Notes: generated by a model from the sequence alone, not told the origin. A stretch of DNA of 64,000 nt from Lachnospiraceae bacterium (GCA_024399135.1 JAKSHY010000011.1:1-64000); one strand, 5' to 3'. Shown: positions 43,353-51,474, counted from the stretch's first letter. Numbers and translations: made by a program.

Positions 43353-44885
43353 ATGAACATTTTTACATTCTCACCTTTCGGATATGAAGGTGCAATCGTG
43401 TCTGTAGAGACAGATTTAAGACGTGGAATTCCTGCAGTTGATATTGTCGGACTTGCAGACTTTTCTGTAGCAGAAGCCCGTGAACGTATAAGATGTGCTA
43501 TCAAAAATCAGGGAATGGACTTCCCAAGTGAAAGAGTATTAATCGCTCTCTCACCTGCCGACTTGAAAAAAGAAGGAACTGGATTTGATCTGCCACTTGC
43601 TCTGTCTGTACTTCATGCAAGTGATACAGAACATACGAGCAAGGAAGTTTTGGTAATGGGAGAACTTGAACTTTCGGGAACTGTCAGATGTGTTCGTGGT
43701 ATTCATGCAGCCGTATCAAGTGCAATTGCAAGTGGTATCAAATCTTGTATAGTTCCAAAGTCAAATGTTCCTGAAGCATCAATTCCGGGAATGACAGTTT
43801 ATGGAGTTGAAACACTTACTGAAGCATATTTGATACTTCGTGGACTTGAGACAGATGATAAAGACACACTTGCACTGTATCACTATGAAGTTGAAGAATC
43901 AGATAAGAACTTTGTGAAAATCAATGGAGTTGAGTTTCCGAAACTTGAAGAAGTTCCAGAGTTTGCACCTGTCAATTCAAAGGGTCTTGAAGCATTAACT
44001 GTGGCAATTACTGGACATCACAGTTTCCTGTTTGTGGGTGCTCCAGGCTGTGGAAAGACAATGCTCACACAGTATGCAGAGTATCTGATGCCTTGTAACA
44101 CAGTTGAAGAATCACAGAGTGTAACTCGTATTCATTCACTTGCTGGACTTCTCAAACCTAACGAAGGACTTATCAGAAAGAAGCCGTTCCGTATGCCACA
44201 TCAGACAGCATCTGTCGAAGGAATTTGTGGTGGTGGTCCAAACTGTAGACCGGGAGAAATTAGTCTTGCTCATAACGGACTGTTATTCCTTGACGAAGCT
44301 GCAGAGTTTAGAAGTTCTGTTTTACAGCTTTTGAGAGTTCCATTGGAAAGTAATTCAGTTACTCTCAGTCGTGCAGGCCGTTCAACCACCTACCCTGCTC
44401 ACTTCCAGCTTGCACTTACAACAAATCCTTGTCCTTGTGGAAATTATGGAGTTGGAAACAAAATCTGTCTGTGTTCTGCAAGGTCTATTGATATGTATTG
44501 GAAGAAGTTCTCTGCTCCACTTCTCGATAGAGTTCCTATCAGAGTGCTCTTTGAAGATGATGCTCAGAAATCTAACTTTGATGTTTATCAACTCCGTGAA
44601 ATGATTTCTGTTGGTGTAGACAGACAGAGAGAACGTGGTTTCTACAATGAAGATGCAACACCTGAACAGGTTCAAACTCTGCTCAGTAATTGTGCACAAC
44701 ATATCAGAGATTACATGGATAAGATTTCTGAAAAGCATGATTTAAGTGCAAGACGTAGAGCATCTTTAGTGAAACTCTCACAGACTATCGCAGACATTTG
44801 GTATGACGGAAACGTTATGTACGAATGTGTCGATACAGCAATTGGTATGATGACCATTAAAGGAATGGACATCGTAGGTTTATAA
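43353..44885 (+). CDS. ComM/YifB-family AAA+ ATPase (Mg-chelatase-like)
   Basis: The 510-residue product has the full ComM layout: N-terminal Lon-S5-like domain (YEGAIVSVETDLRRGIPAVD, IVGLADFSVAEARERI, ALSPADLKKEGTGFDLPLAL), Walker A GAPGCGKTM (about residues 229-237), Walker B LLFLDEAAEF (about 311-320), the ComM cysteine motif CPCGNYG...CLCS (about 360-375) and the C-terminal SARRRASLVKLSQTIADI. Cellular ComM is a hexameric branch-migration helicase in transformation. A phage copy presumably acts in recombination-dependent replication. AGGAG precedes the ATG. Confidence 0.9.
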   Translation: MNIFTFSPFGYEGAIVSVETDLRRGIPAVDIVGLADFSVAEARERIRCAIKNQGMDFPSERVLIALSPADLKKEGTGFDLPLALSVLHASDTEHTSKEVLVMGELELSGTVRCVRGIHAAVSSAIASGIKSCIVPKSNVPEASIPGMTVYGVETLTEAYLILRGLETDDKDTLALYHYEVEESDKNFVKINGVEFPKLEEVPEFAPVNSKGLEALTVAITGHHSFLFVGAPGCGKTMLTQYAEYLMPCNTVEESQSVTRIHSLAGLLKPNEGLIRKKPFRMPHQTASVEGICGGGPNCRPGEISLAHNGLLFLDEAAEFRSSVLQLLRVPLESNSVTLSRAGRSTTYPAHFQLALTTNPCPCGNYGVGNKICLCSARSIDMYWKKFSAPLLDRVPIRVLFEDDAQKSNFDVYQLREMISVGVDRQRERGFYNEDATPEQVQTLLSNCAQHIRDYMDKISEKHDLSARRRASLVKLSQTIADIWYDGNVMYECVDTAIGMMTIKGMDIVGL

Positions 44886-44892
44886 ACTAACA

Positions 44893-44920
44893 GGGCTCTC
44901 GTTATGGGAGCCCTTTTTAA
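44893..44920 (+). terminator. Intrinsic terminator after comM-like gene
   Basis: GGGCTC (44893-44898) pairs with GAGCCC (44908-44913), followed by TTTTT. Confidence 0.7.
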
Positions 44921-44942
44921 TTCTTGTATAGGAGATTAAACA

Positions 44943-45461
44943 ATGAAACTTTCAGAATTTGTAAGAATGATTGGAACAGGAAAATATGAAATGCGTTGCA
45001 CACTTCGTATGGGAACTACAAATATGCCGGAAGTAATGTCAAATTGGCGTGGAGTTACAGTAAAAGGTTCATACCTTTACTTCTCTAACGGTTCAAGATG
45101 TGATTTACCAAAAGCAAGGAACTTTGAATGTGACGGAAAATTTTGGAGAGACTTCTTTCCTGGATATCGTGAACCAACACCCGAAGAACAGAAAGTCCTT
45201 GATGAATGGCATGACCATGCGTCTACTGAAGAATTTAAACAGAAACAGTGGTGTGACGCAATGCAGGATATGGCTATCACTTATTGGGAACAAAAACATT
45301 TCTTTGAAGATAAAGGAATGCTTTATCTTATGGGTAATGACGAAGAACGTGGCATGATACTCGACTGTAATCGTAAAGCAAAAGGTGATCCAAAATATAT
45401 TCGCGATGACCACATCAATGGTGATACTCGCATGGAATATGAAATTAGGGAGATAGCATAA
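44943..45461 (+). CDS. Hypothetical protein, 172 aa
   Basis: A Trp/Met-rich soluble protein (NWRGVTVKGSYLYFSNGSRC; FWRDFFPGYREPTPEEQKVL; AMQDMAITYWEQKHFFED). AGGAG precedes the ATG. No domain recognised; the stop overlaps the next start region. It begins the small unit that ends just before the reverse transcriptase. Confidence 0.6.
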   Translation: MKLSEFVRMIGTGKYEMRCTLRMGTTNMPEVMSNWRGVTVKGSYLYFSNGSRCDLPKARNFECDGKFWRDFFPGYREPTPEEQKVLDEWHDHASTEEFKQKQWCDAMQDMAITYWEQKHFFEDKGMLYLMGNDEERGMILDCNRKAKGDPKYIRDDHINGDTRMEYEIREIA

Positions 45462-45694
45462 TGGCAACTTACGCAGCAAAAGCAACATCATTCGCAAGAG
45501 CAATGGGTATCACTTGCGTAGACTTCACAGGTGGTGAAGCAAAGGTGTTACCACCCATGACACAGGAAGAATTGAAAACAGAAATGATTTCAAATAAAAG
45601 GAACGAACTCATGACAATGCCGGAAGAAGAGTTCTACAAAGAAGTAGGAAGTATGTCATCTGATGAACTGGAAGCAATTCTTTCTCTCGGATAA
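45461..45694 (+). CDS. Hypothetical protein, 77 aa
   Basis: The product has an Ala-rich N-terminus (MATYAAKATSFARAMGITCV) and an acidic helical C-terminus (MPEEEFYKEVGSMSSDELEA). The ATG overlaps the previous stop. Not recognised. Confidence 0.55.
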   Translation: MATYAAKATSFARAMGITCVDFTGGEAKVLPPMTQEELKTEMISNKRNELMTMPEEEFYKEVGSMSSDELEAILSLG

Positions 45695-45724
45695 CACGAC
45701 TTCATATACATCATAAATTAAACT
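45695..45724 (+). promoter_or_regulatory. CACGAC-class promoter upstream of the reverse transcriptase
   Basis: CACGAC (45695-45700, extended CACGACTTC) with TAAACT 18 bases later (45719-45724), identical in spacing to the promoter at 50145. Confidence 0.55.
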
Positions 45725-45726
45725 AC

Positions 45727-45756
45727 AAGCCACTCTGTAAAGGGTGGCTTTTTTAT
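45727..45756 (+). terminator. Hairpin with T-run overlapping the RT promoter start
   Basis: AAGCCAC (45727-45733) pairs with GTGGCTT (45744-45750), followed by TTTT. The CACGAC promoter would start transcription at about 45731, inside this stem, so promoter and terminator overlap; the ribosome site follows 8 bases later. Confidence 0.55.
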
Positions 45757-45767
45757 TAGGAGTTCGT

Positions 45768-47240
45768 ATGGACGAATTATTAGAAATGTTCCACATGGAT
45801 ACTGAAATCCATGCAGATGCAATCAAACATGCATGGGACAAACACTTTACAAAAGCAGAATGCCGGTTGTTCTTTCAGCCAGAGTTTTGGGATTCAGCTA
45901 CTCAAAAGATTCTGAATAAGGAATTTCACCTTGCACCAATGTATGAATGTTACTTGGATAAAAAAACAGATAAACGTATGACATACAAACAGGCTAAGGC
46001 AAGGAACTTCGAGAATGTCAGAAAGTACTACAAATCACGAAAGGTAGATTCTGTCATTATCAATGCAATCTATCAGGTATTCTACAGAAAGTTCTCATAC
46101 CTTATACATCCGTTGTGTTGCTCATACAAGAAAGATGAAAGTACAAGAAAGGTTGTAAACCGTGTAGCAAGAGACTTTTCAGAAATGATGTTCTATCGGG
46201 GATTCAAGGAAGATATCGTAAAGTTCTTTGATTCAGTAGCTCTTCCGGTAATTGATGCTACAACAGAATTTTTTGATTCACTCTGCCCTAGTGCATTCCG
46301 TTATCTCTTGGACGAACTGTTTCACGATGACCGAATTATTATCAGTGAAGAAGCATTGAAAGATCCAGACTTTGTAAAGAACAACAAGTATGAAATGTTC
46401 TACGACAATGAACTAAAAAAAGAAGTTCCAATGATTCGTAAGTTCTGCTCTCTCAAACAGGGTTGTGCAATGGCTGCGTTCTATGCAGACATTGTGCTTA
46501 GAGATGTTGACGAATTCATGAGTACTCAGCCGGTTACTTATTATAGATATTCCGATGACTGCATCATTGTAGGCAAAGGCACATCTGCAAGTAAGGCAAA
46601 GTACAGAATGAGTCAGATGCTCAAAGAGAAAGGTCTTAGATTTAATCCTGACAAGACTGAGAAAATCAGTGAAAACACTTGGGTTACTTTCCTAGGATTC
46701 AAAATCAAAAAAGATCAGATAACTATCAGTGGCGATACTCTCAAGAACGTTACTCACAAAATCAAAGAAGAAACAGTCTGCAGAAGTAAACAGTTACGCA
46801 GAGCACTTACTGAGAATGAACTGAGAAGAGCCATTGATAACATTCAGTACTGGCTCTTCGTTGGAACGAGAGACACAGAAGCAGGTATGGGTGCCTATCT
46901 GTACGGTGCTATCAACGATATGCATGACCTTGGTCTTATAGACACTTATGCAAAGGACTGTATCAGAGCTGCTGCAACAAACAAATGTGACATCTATGGG
47001 TTAGTTCCGATTCGTAAAGAACACGGAATTATGGCAGGTGGTAACGACAAGAAAGGTGTGTTCCACCCAGGACGTAATGTTGGAATGAATAAACTCAAGA
47101 CTGAAGGACTTCCCGAAAGACTTGGTTGGTATTCATTAATTCACATGTACAAGAAGTTCCATTCGGGAACTGATGTGTACAAAGCAGAAGTTCTGAGAAT
47201 GAGAAATGGTGAATGTTTTGAAGGAGAAAAGAATGATTAG
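45768..47240 (+). CDS. Reverse transcriptase (lone phage RT)
   Basis: The 490-residue product carries ordered RT palm motifs: motif A DIVKFFDSV (about residues 148-156), motif B LKQGCAMAAFYADIVL (about 228-243), motif C YYRYSDDCIIVG with catalytic YSDD (about 260-263), motif D GLRFNPDKTEKIS and motif E VTFLGFKIKK (about 305). All catalytic Asp residues are present. There is no integrase, maturase HNH or in-window template-repeat/variable-repeat pair, so it is neither an intact group II intron nor an obvious DGR. The roughly 140-residue C-terminus beyond the thumb is unassigned. Own CACGAC promoter; RNA arrays lie 2.2 and 5.2 kb downstream. Confidence 0.85.
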   Translation: MDELLEMFHMDTEIHADAIKHAWDKHFTKAECRLFFQPEFWDSATQKILNKEFHLAPMYECYLDKKTDKRMTYKQAKARNFENVRKYYKSRKVDSVIINAIYQVFYRKFSYLIHPLCCSYKKDESTRKVVNRVARDFSEMMFYRGFKEDIVKFFDSVALPVIDATTEFFDSLCPSAFRYLLDELFHDDRIIISEEALKDPDFVKNNKYEMFYDNELKKEVPMIRKFCSLKQGCAMAAFYADIVLRDVDEFMSTQPVTYYRYSDDCIIVGKGTSASKAKYRMSQMLKEKGLRFNPDKTEKISENTWVTFLGFKIKKDQITISGDTLKNVTHKIKEETVCRSKQLRRALTENELRRAIDNIQYWLFVGTRDTEAGMGAYLYGAINDMHDLGLIDTYAKDCIRAAATNKCDIYGLVPIRKEHGIMAGGNDKKGVFHPGRNVGMNKLKTEGLPERLGWYSLIHMYKKFHSGTDVYKAEVLRMRNGECFEGEKND

Positions 47241-47511
47241 TATTACAGAAAAAACAGCAGACAAAATGTGTAAGGAGTTTAGAGAACTCATTGTAGCAGC
47301 TGACCATACACTCGAAGAAGAAGCAGAAAATTTTCAGGAAGTCACAGAAGCTTTTAACAAGCTCAATAAAGAAGGTCCTTTATTTTCAATGGCACAGACA
47401 ATGTATGACGGAGCAACCAAAAGACATCTTGAAGCACGTCAGAAAATTGAAAACGACAAACAGATGTATCTCGGTTTTATTGAAGCACTTATGGTAGGAG
47501 AAACAGCATGA
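47233..47511 (+). CDS. Hypothetical coiled-coil protein, 92 aa
   Basis: The ATG at 47233 has AAGGAG upstream and overlaps the RT stop. The product is almost all helical (CKEFRELIVAADHTLEEEAE, then DGATKRHLEARQKIENDKQM). Co-transcribed with the RT. Not recognised; could be an RT partner by position. Confidence 0.6.
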   Translation: MISITEKTADKMCKEFRELIVAADHTLEEEAENFQEVTEAFNKLNKEGPLFSMAQTMYDGATKRHLEARQKIENDKQMYLGFIEALMVGETA

Positions 47512-48014
47512 CATTCAATGAAATCTTAAACGGACTTGCCATGCACCACATGACAATGAAAGGAAATAAATGCTTTTCCGATTTGATAAGTTTCGACTTT
47601 AAGAATCGGAAAATCAGCAACGGCTCCATAGTTCTTTATGACCATGGAATTATTGAACAGACACTTCACCTTGGTGGTATGGAGGTAAAAATAACCAAGG
47701 ATATGGAGATTGAAGGTGGTCCTGCTTCAGTTGAAGAGCTGGAACAGTTGTATGAGAAGTTCAAGTATTCAAAACTCGAACCTTATGCAAAGTATGCAAG
47801 AGAGAACTTCGTAGCAGTAAGTGATAACGACAAACTGACTAGAGAACAGTTCGAAAATGCAGAAGACAGACAACCTGCAAGAGTGAGACTTGAGAGTTAT
47901 GTGATGTTTCATGACTTCTCAGGTTTCTTCACAAATGAAAAACACCATTATTGGAAATCAAACAATGGACTCACCTTGTACAGAGAGTGGGTCAAAGGAG
48001 AAAAGGATGTCTAG
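47508..48014 (+). CDS. Hypothetical protein, 168 aa (DUF2829-like region possible)
   Basis: The product starts MTFNEILNGLAMHHMTMKGN, an N-terminal layout reminiscent of small phage proteins beginning 'xFxEIxxxL', then a beta-rich middle and helical linker (SVEELEQLYEKFKYSKLEPY). Overlaps both neighbours by four to eight bases. Family not certain. Confidence 0.55.
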   Translation: MTFNEILNGLAMHHMTMKGNKCFSDLISFDFKNRKISNGSIVLYDHGIIEQTLHLGGMEVKITKDMEIEGGPASVEELEQLYEKFKYSKLEPYAKYARENFVAVSDNDKLTREQFENAEDRQPARVRLESYVMFHDFSGFFTNEKHHYWKSNNGLTLYREWVKGEKDV

Positions 48015-48237
48015 ATTAGATACTACGACACAACCATACACCTACTATGTCATGAGCTTCGAGAGAGGTGAAGTGAAATGGTGTTATGGAGATATTAATG
48101 GCAACTATCAGTTTGGAGTTGATGAAAAGCCAATTGCCTTTAAGAAAGATACAGCTCAGAGAATTGCCTGTAATCTCTCGCTTAAATACGGAACTCACTA
48201 TATGTGTGTTGAATCAATTTTACCAATAGGAGAATAA
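48007..48237 (+). CDS. Hypothetical protein, 76 aa
   Basis: ATG at 48007 follows AGGAGAAAAGG and overlaps the previous stop. Product: beta-rich (YTYYVMSFERGEVKWCYGDI; QFGVDEKPIAFKKDTAQRIA). Not recognised. Confidence 0.55.
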   Translation: MSRLDTTTQPYTYYVMSFERGEVKWCYGDINGNYQFGVDEKPIAFKKDTAQRIACNLSLKYGTHYMCVESILPIGE

Positions 48238-48241
48238 GAAA

Positions 48242-49432
48242 GTGTCAAATAGAATCAAGTGTCCGGCATGTGGAACTGAATTTGATATTCAGAATGAAAA
48301 AGAATGGAACGGCTATCACAATTGTGGTGCATCAATTCCAGATATGGATATGTGTGTAGGAACATTAATTCCTTCGGAAAAACAATCAAACAAAACAGCC
48401 AATAAAGGAGAAGTAAAAATGGCAGAAAACAAAGGAATCTCAACAGAAGAATGGGTAAAAGAAATCATGGAGACTCAGAAAAAAATGATGGATCTCGTAG
48501 TACAGAAAGTAGCAAATGGGGAGAATGTTGCTTCTGTGCCTGTGTCTTCATCAACAAAGGGTGGAAAAGCTGGAAAGAACTCAAAGTTCTACGGTCAGGA
48601 ACTCTGTGGCTATGCTTACAGTCCTTATCTTGTTCGCCGCTGGCTTCCTCATAAGTTCAGAGAATGGATGAAGAAGTATGAACTGAACATCGACTGTGCA
48701 ATCAAGAATGAAATCACCATTATGGAATCAATCAAGTTCTGTATCGAAGAATGTGAAAATCTTGTAGAAATGCAGAAGACTGACCCTATTGCATACGAAG
48801 AACGCCGTCTGTTCTGGCCCGTAAATGATATGAAAGCCATCTTTGTTCAGTACTTCAGAAAAGTTCAGGATGAAATCAAACAGTCTTTTGAAGACGGTGA
48901 AAAATTCTACAACGGAAATAACAAACTTGCTTACATCAAGTTCCACAACAAGAAGATTCCTGTGACTATTTCAATCGATACTGAAAACAAGAATACAGTC
49001 TATGCAAGACCAAAACTTGTTATCACTCCAAAAGACTGGAAACTTCCTGGCGATATCGAACATGCAATACGTCAGATTCAGGAAGCAACTTCTTATGAAG
49101 ACCTCTACAAGATTATGTCTATGCAGAAACTCGTGAAACTTCAGCCGGCATATATCAAGACATGGAAGAATATCACATCTGCTTATGAACTTAAGAGCAA
49201 CAAAGGGTATGAAGACAACACCCTTTCGTCTATATTCATCGAGAACTACAAAAAGGCAGGTGCATTCTACACAATGCAGGATGACATTCTCTTCCACGAT
49301 CTTTCAGTGAATGGATTCAAAGGTCGTGAAGCAAACTACTACATTCATTCAATCATCAACCTTGAAGCCCATAAAATCTACAAGATTTACAAAGTAGCAC
49401 TTGGTTACTCTGCAAAAAACGGTCGTAACTAA
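48242..49432 (+). CDS. Zinc-ribbon protein with internal in-frame start, upstream of the RNA array
   Basis: From a GTG at 48242 (AGGAG upstream) the product is 396 residues. Residues 1-40 form a zinc-ribbon-like CPAC...C...C segment (IKCPACGTEF; HNCGASIPDMDMC). A second in-frame start at 48419 has an even stronger AAAGGAGAAGTAAAA site, giving a 337-residue protein from MAENKG. The main domain is helical and basic (YLVRRWLPHKFREWMKKYEL; DMKAIFVQYFRKVQDEIKQS) and unknown. It ends 15 bases before the first RNA unit, so it may bind or be co-expressed with those RNAs. Confidence 0.65.
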   Translation: MSNRIKCPACGTEFDIQNEKEWNGYHNCGASIPDMDMCVGTLIPSEKQSNKTANKGEVKMAENKGISTEEWVKEIMETQKKMMDLVVQKVANGENVASVPVSSSTKGGKAGKNSKFYGQELCGYAYSPYLVRRWLPHKFREWMKKYELNIDCAIKNEITIMESIKFCIEECENLVEMQKTDPIAYEERRLFWPVNDMKAIFVQYFRKVQDEIKQSFEDGEKFYNGNNKLAYIKFHNKKIPVTISIDTENKNTVYARPKLVITPKDWKLPGDIEHAIRQIQEATSYEDLYKIMSMQKLVKLQPAYIKTWKNITSAYELKSNKGYEDNTLSSIFIENYKKAGAFYTMQDDILFHDLSVNGFKGREANYYIHSIINLEAHKIYKIYKVALGYSAKNGRN

Positions 49433-49446
49433 AACACTCCTTTGAA

Positions 49447-49569
49447 TACACTAGTACATCAGATTCCAGCTCAACTAGGAGATGCAGCAATCGAATATTT
49501 CCTATAGCTGCATCTCAGGTCGATGCTGGAATGCATCTAACTGATTAAAGATGAACGAAGACCAGTGTA
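49447..49569 (+). ncRNA. Tandem structured RNA, array 1 unit 1
   Basis: Outer stem TACACTAGT/ACCAGTGTA (one mismatch); inner stem ATTCCAGC/GCTGGAAT carrying hairpin GAGATGCAGC/GCTGCATCTC; shared 3' motif ATCTAACTGATTAAAG between inner and outer stems. Confidence 0.75.
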
Positions 49570-49578
49570 ATACACGAA

Positions 49579-49697
49579 TCAGTGACCGTACCAATTCTTC
49601 TGGAGATGAAAGCTGTACTTACATCCTAATAAGGATGTCATACAGCTTATATCCAGAGGACTATCTACTGGTATTAAGAAGACCGAAGAGTTACTGA
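49579..49697 (+). ncRNA. Tandem structured RNA, array 1 unit 2
   Basis: Outer stem TCAGTGAC/GTTACTGA; inner stem TCTGGA/TCCAGA with hairpin AAGCTGTA/TACAGCTT and ACATCCT/AGGATGT; shared motif ATCTACTGGTATTAAGAAG. Confidence 0.75.
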
Positions 49698-49706
49698 AGA
49701 TGCAAT

Positions 49707-49889
49707 TTTACCGAAGACCATTTCTGATCTGGTAGGTCTACCATCAAACAGGAGGCGAGAAACGCTGAAGCAAGTCCAGCGTTTCTCGCCTCCTGTTTGA
49801 CTTCCAGAAGCAAAGCCTTAACAGGCCAGCTTCTGGCACTCAACCAGATCAGAACATCTAACTAATTAAAGAAGACTATAGTCGGTAAA
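49707..49889 (+). ncRNA. Tandem structured RNA, array 1 unit 3 (expanded)
   Basis: Outer stem TTTACCGA/TCGGTAAA; inner stem TTCTGATCTGGT/ACCAGATCAGAA; inside it a perfect 24-bp hairpin (49744-49767 with 49777-49800, nine-base loop) and a second hairpin CCAGAAG/CTTCTGG. Shared motif ATCTAACTAATTAAAGAAG. At 183 nt it is about 60 nt longer than the others. Confidence 0.75.
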
Positions 49890-49896
49890 TCTATGA

Positions 49897-50020
49897 ACAC
49901 AATTCAAGACAGTACTAGATGACGCCAATAAGCCCTAACCCGGATTAACAGTCCTGGGTTAGTGCTTCTAGAATCATCTAGTACATCTACTTGCTTAAAG
50001 CAGAACAAAGAGAATTGTGT
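49897..50020 (+). ncRNA. Tandem structured RNA, array 1 unit 4
   Basis: Outer stem ACACAATTC/GAATTGTGT; inner stem GTACTAGATGA/TCATCTAGTAC with hairpin CTAACCC/GGGTTAG; shared motif ATCTACTTGCTTAAAGCAG. Confidence 0.75.
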
Positions 50021-50026
50021 ATTGAA

Positions 50027-50146
50027 TGTTCAGTTGGACAGTAATCCTGCAATTACAGGAGGGATCGTCAGCTTGATCTAGCTGCTATCCCTCCTGAATC
50101 GACAGGAGTACATCTATCAATCTAAAGAAGTAAAAAGAACTGAGCA
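50027..50146 (+). ncRNA. Tandem structured RNA, array 1 unit 5
   Basis: Outer stem TGTTCAGTT/AACTGAGCA (one wobble); inner pairings TCCTG/CAGGA and CAGGAGGGAT/ATCCCTCCTG, apical CAGCT/AGCTG; shared motif ATCTATCAATCTAAAGAAG. Its 3' end abuts the CACGAC promoter at 50145. Confidence 0.75.
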
Positions 50147-50174
50147 CGACTTCTAGTCACAATCAAACTAAACT
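50145..50174 (+). promoter_or_regulatory. CACGAC-class promoter after RNA array 1
   Basis: CACGACTTC (50145-50153) with TAAACT 18 bases after CACGAC (50169-50174); starts the unit beginning at 50197. Confidence 0.6.
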
Positions 50175-50196
50175 CTTGCATAGGAGAAACAAAAAA

Positions 50197-50478
50197 ATGA
50201 AATTAAATGAAATCAATGTATTTGATGACAGCGTAGTATTAGCACTCGCTTATGAAGATGGTTCAAATTTCTGTACAGAAGCATTTGAAAAAGACAGTGA
50301 ATGGCACTCACGTATTGTAAAAGAATACGGTGATGTAGAAATTAAAAATATTAAGGTAGAAGAATTATTCCACACTACAGTCCTTATCTTCGTGGATAAA
50401 GAAATCTGCTTTAAGGTTAGCCGTGAGATCATGAACAGATATATGGGTGAAGATAACTCATGGGAGGAAATCGCATAA
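50197..50478 (+). CDS. Hypothetical protein, 93 aa
   Basis: ATG at 50197 with AGGAG upstream. Acidic mixed product (MKLNEINVFDDSVVLALAYE; YGDVEIKNIKVEELFHTTVL). It is the first gene behind the CACGAC promoter. Not recognised. Confidence 0.6.
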   Translation: MKLNEINVFDDSVVLALAYEDGSNFCTEAFEKDSEWHSRIVKEYGDVEIKNIKVEELFHTTVLIFVDKEICFKVSREIMNRYMGEDNSWEEIA

Positions 50479-50774
50479 TGACAAACGAAGAAAAAGCAGA
50501 AGAATACATAAGTCGTGAAGATGTTGTCACAGAAAATGACAGAGTTCCCGTTGATAACGGTTATGGTTGGCAGACAGTTTCATTCGAAGACGAAGTTAAA
50601 CGAGCATATCTTGACGGACTTTCAGAAGGAAGGAAAGAACTTGAAAAAGAAAATGCAGAACTGAAAGCACAGATTGAGAAAATGAAATGTTGTCGAAACT
50701 GTCTTAAAATAATCCAGTGTGAAATGAATGTTATCGACAGTGTTCATTGTGATAAATGGGAGTTAGCAGAATGA
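50478..50774 (+). CDS. Paralogue of the MTNEEKAEEY family, coiled-coil/Cys type
   Basis: The 98-residue product shares its N-terminal MTNEEKAEEY and the KRAYLDGLSEG helix with the genes at 50771 and 63178. After that it continues into a coiled coil (LEKENAELKAQIEKMKCC) and a short Cys-rich end. ATG at 50478 overlaps the previous stop (TAATG). Possible modular recombination of a common N-terminus with different C-termini. Confidence 0.6.
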   Translation: MTNEEKAEEYISREDVVTENDRVPVDNGYGWQTVSFEDEVKRAYLDGLSEGRKELEKENAELKAQIEKMKCCRNCLKIIQCEMNVIDSVHCDKWELAE

Positions 50775-51109
50775 CAAACGAAGCAAAAACAGAAGAATAT
50801 CTTAGAAAAAACAAAATCAGTAATAATGAAAATTGGGAAGTAGGTGGTAAATATTGTTATACACTTTGCAAACAAGCCTATCTTGATGGACTTGCAGAAG
50901 GAAAGCCTAAATGGCACAACCTTAGAGAAGACCCTGATGATTTGCCAAAAGAAACAGGACATTATTTAACTGATGATGGCGAATGTGTCTACGATAATTT
51001 TCATAGAAAGTGGAGAACCATAATGTGTGTGACTTGTTATGATCTTAATTGGCTTGACGATGGTGATGTTATCGCCTGGACAGAACTTCCGAAGTTCGAG
51101 GAGGAATAA
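50771..51109 (+). CDS. DUF551-like small phage protein
   Basis: The 112-residue product begins MTNEAKTEEYLRKN, contains CKQAYLDGLAEGKPKWHNLR, EDPDDLPKETGHYL and ends VIAWTELPKFEEE. The W-x-(N/D)-x-R-x-D-P-x-D-L-P and terminal W-x-E-L-P pattern is DUF551-like, a short domain common in phages and of unknown function. A close paralogue lies at 63178. Overlaps the previous gene by four bases. Confidence 0.65.
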   Translation: MTNEAKTEEYLRKNKISNNENWEVGGKYCYTLCKQAYLDGLAEGKPKWHNLREDPDDLPKETGHYLTDDGECVYDNFHRKWRTIMCVTCYDLNWLDDGDVIAWTELPKFEEE

Positions 51110-51469
51110 ATGGAAGCAACAGGGAAAGTAACTGCGAAAGCAAAAACAAAGGTCACAGTAAACGGTCATGAATACAACCTTTACTGCACAGCAATGGCAA
51201 CAATGGAAGCCCCTGTAACAAAATACAGTCTGGGCAGAAGAAATTGTTCGGCAGATGATGCAGAACCGTGTGATTATACACCAGTCTACAGTGAAGCAAC
51301 ATTTGACGTGTATGATATAGACTGGGAGTGGGAGACTGACCAGTTCGAATATGAGTTTAAGTCGGTCGATGATATGGTGAAGTTTCTTGATGAAGTCAGG
51401 GAAAACATCATGGAAGACCTAATAGAAGGGTTCTACCACTCAAATGTCGAATATGAACACATCAAATAA
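51110..51469 (+). CDS. Hypothetical protein, 119 aa
   Basis: Beta-rich N-terminus (AKAKTKVTVNGHEYNLYCTA), acidic C-terminus (WEWETDQFEYEFKSVDDMVK). AGGAGG precedes the ATG, directly after the previous stop. Not recognised. It is followed by two terminator-like hairpins. Confidence 0.55.
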   Translation: MEATGKVTAKAKTKVTVNGHEYNLYCTAMATMEAPVTKYSLGRRNCSADDAEPCDYTPVYSEATFDVYDIDWEWETDQFEYEFKSVDDMVKFLDEVRENIMEDLIEGFYHSNVEYEHIK

Positions 51470-51474
51470 TTAAG

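Noticed and set aside
45768-47240. Diversity-generating retroelement
   Set aside because: An RT is present, but I could not see a template repeat near it nor a matching variable repeat with adenine-specific differences in the fibre genes; the gene context lacks avd. A full-genome repeat search would be needed.
49433-50196. tRNA gene cluster
   Set aside because: The 120-nt modules with tandem stems recall tRNA arrays, but no cloverleaf, TTCRANY loop or CCA end is present.
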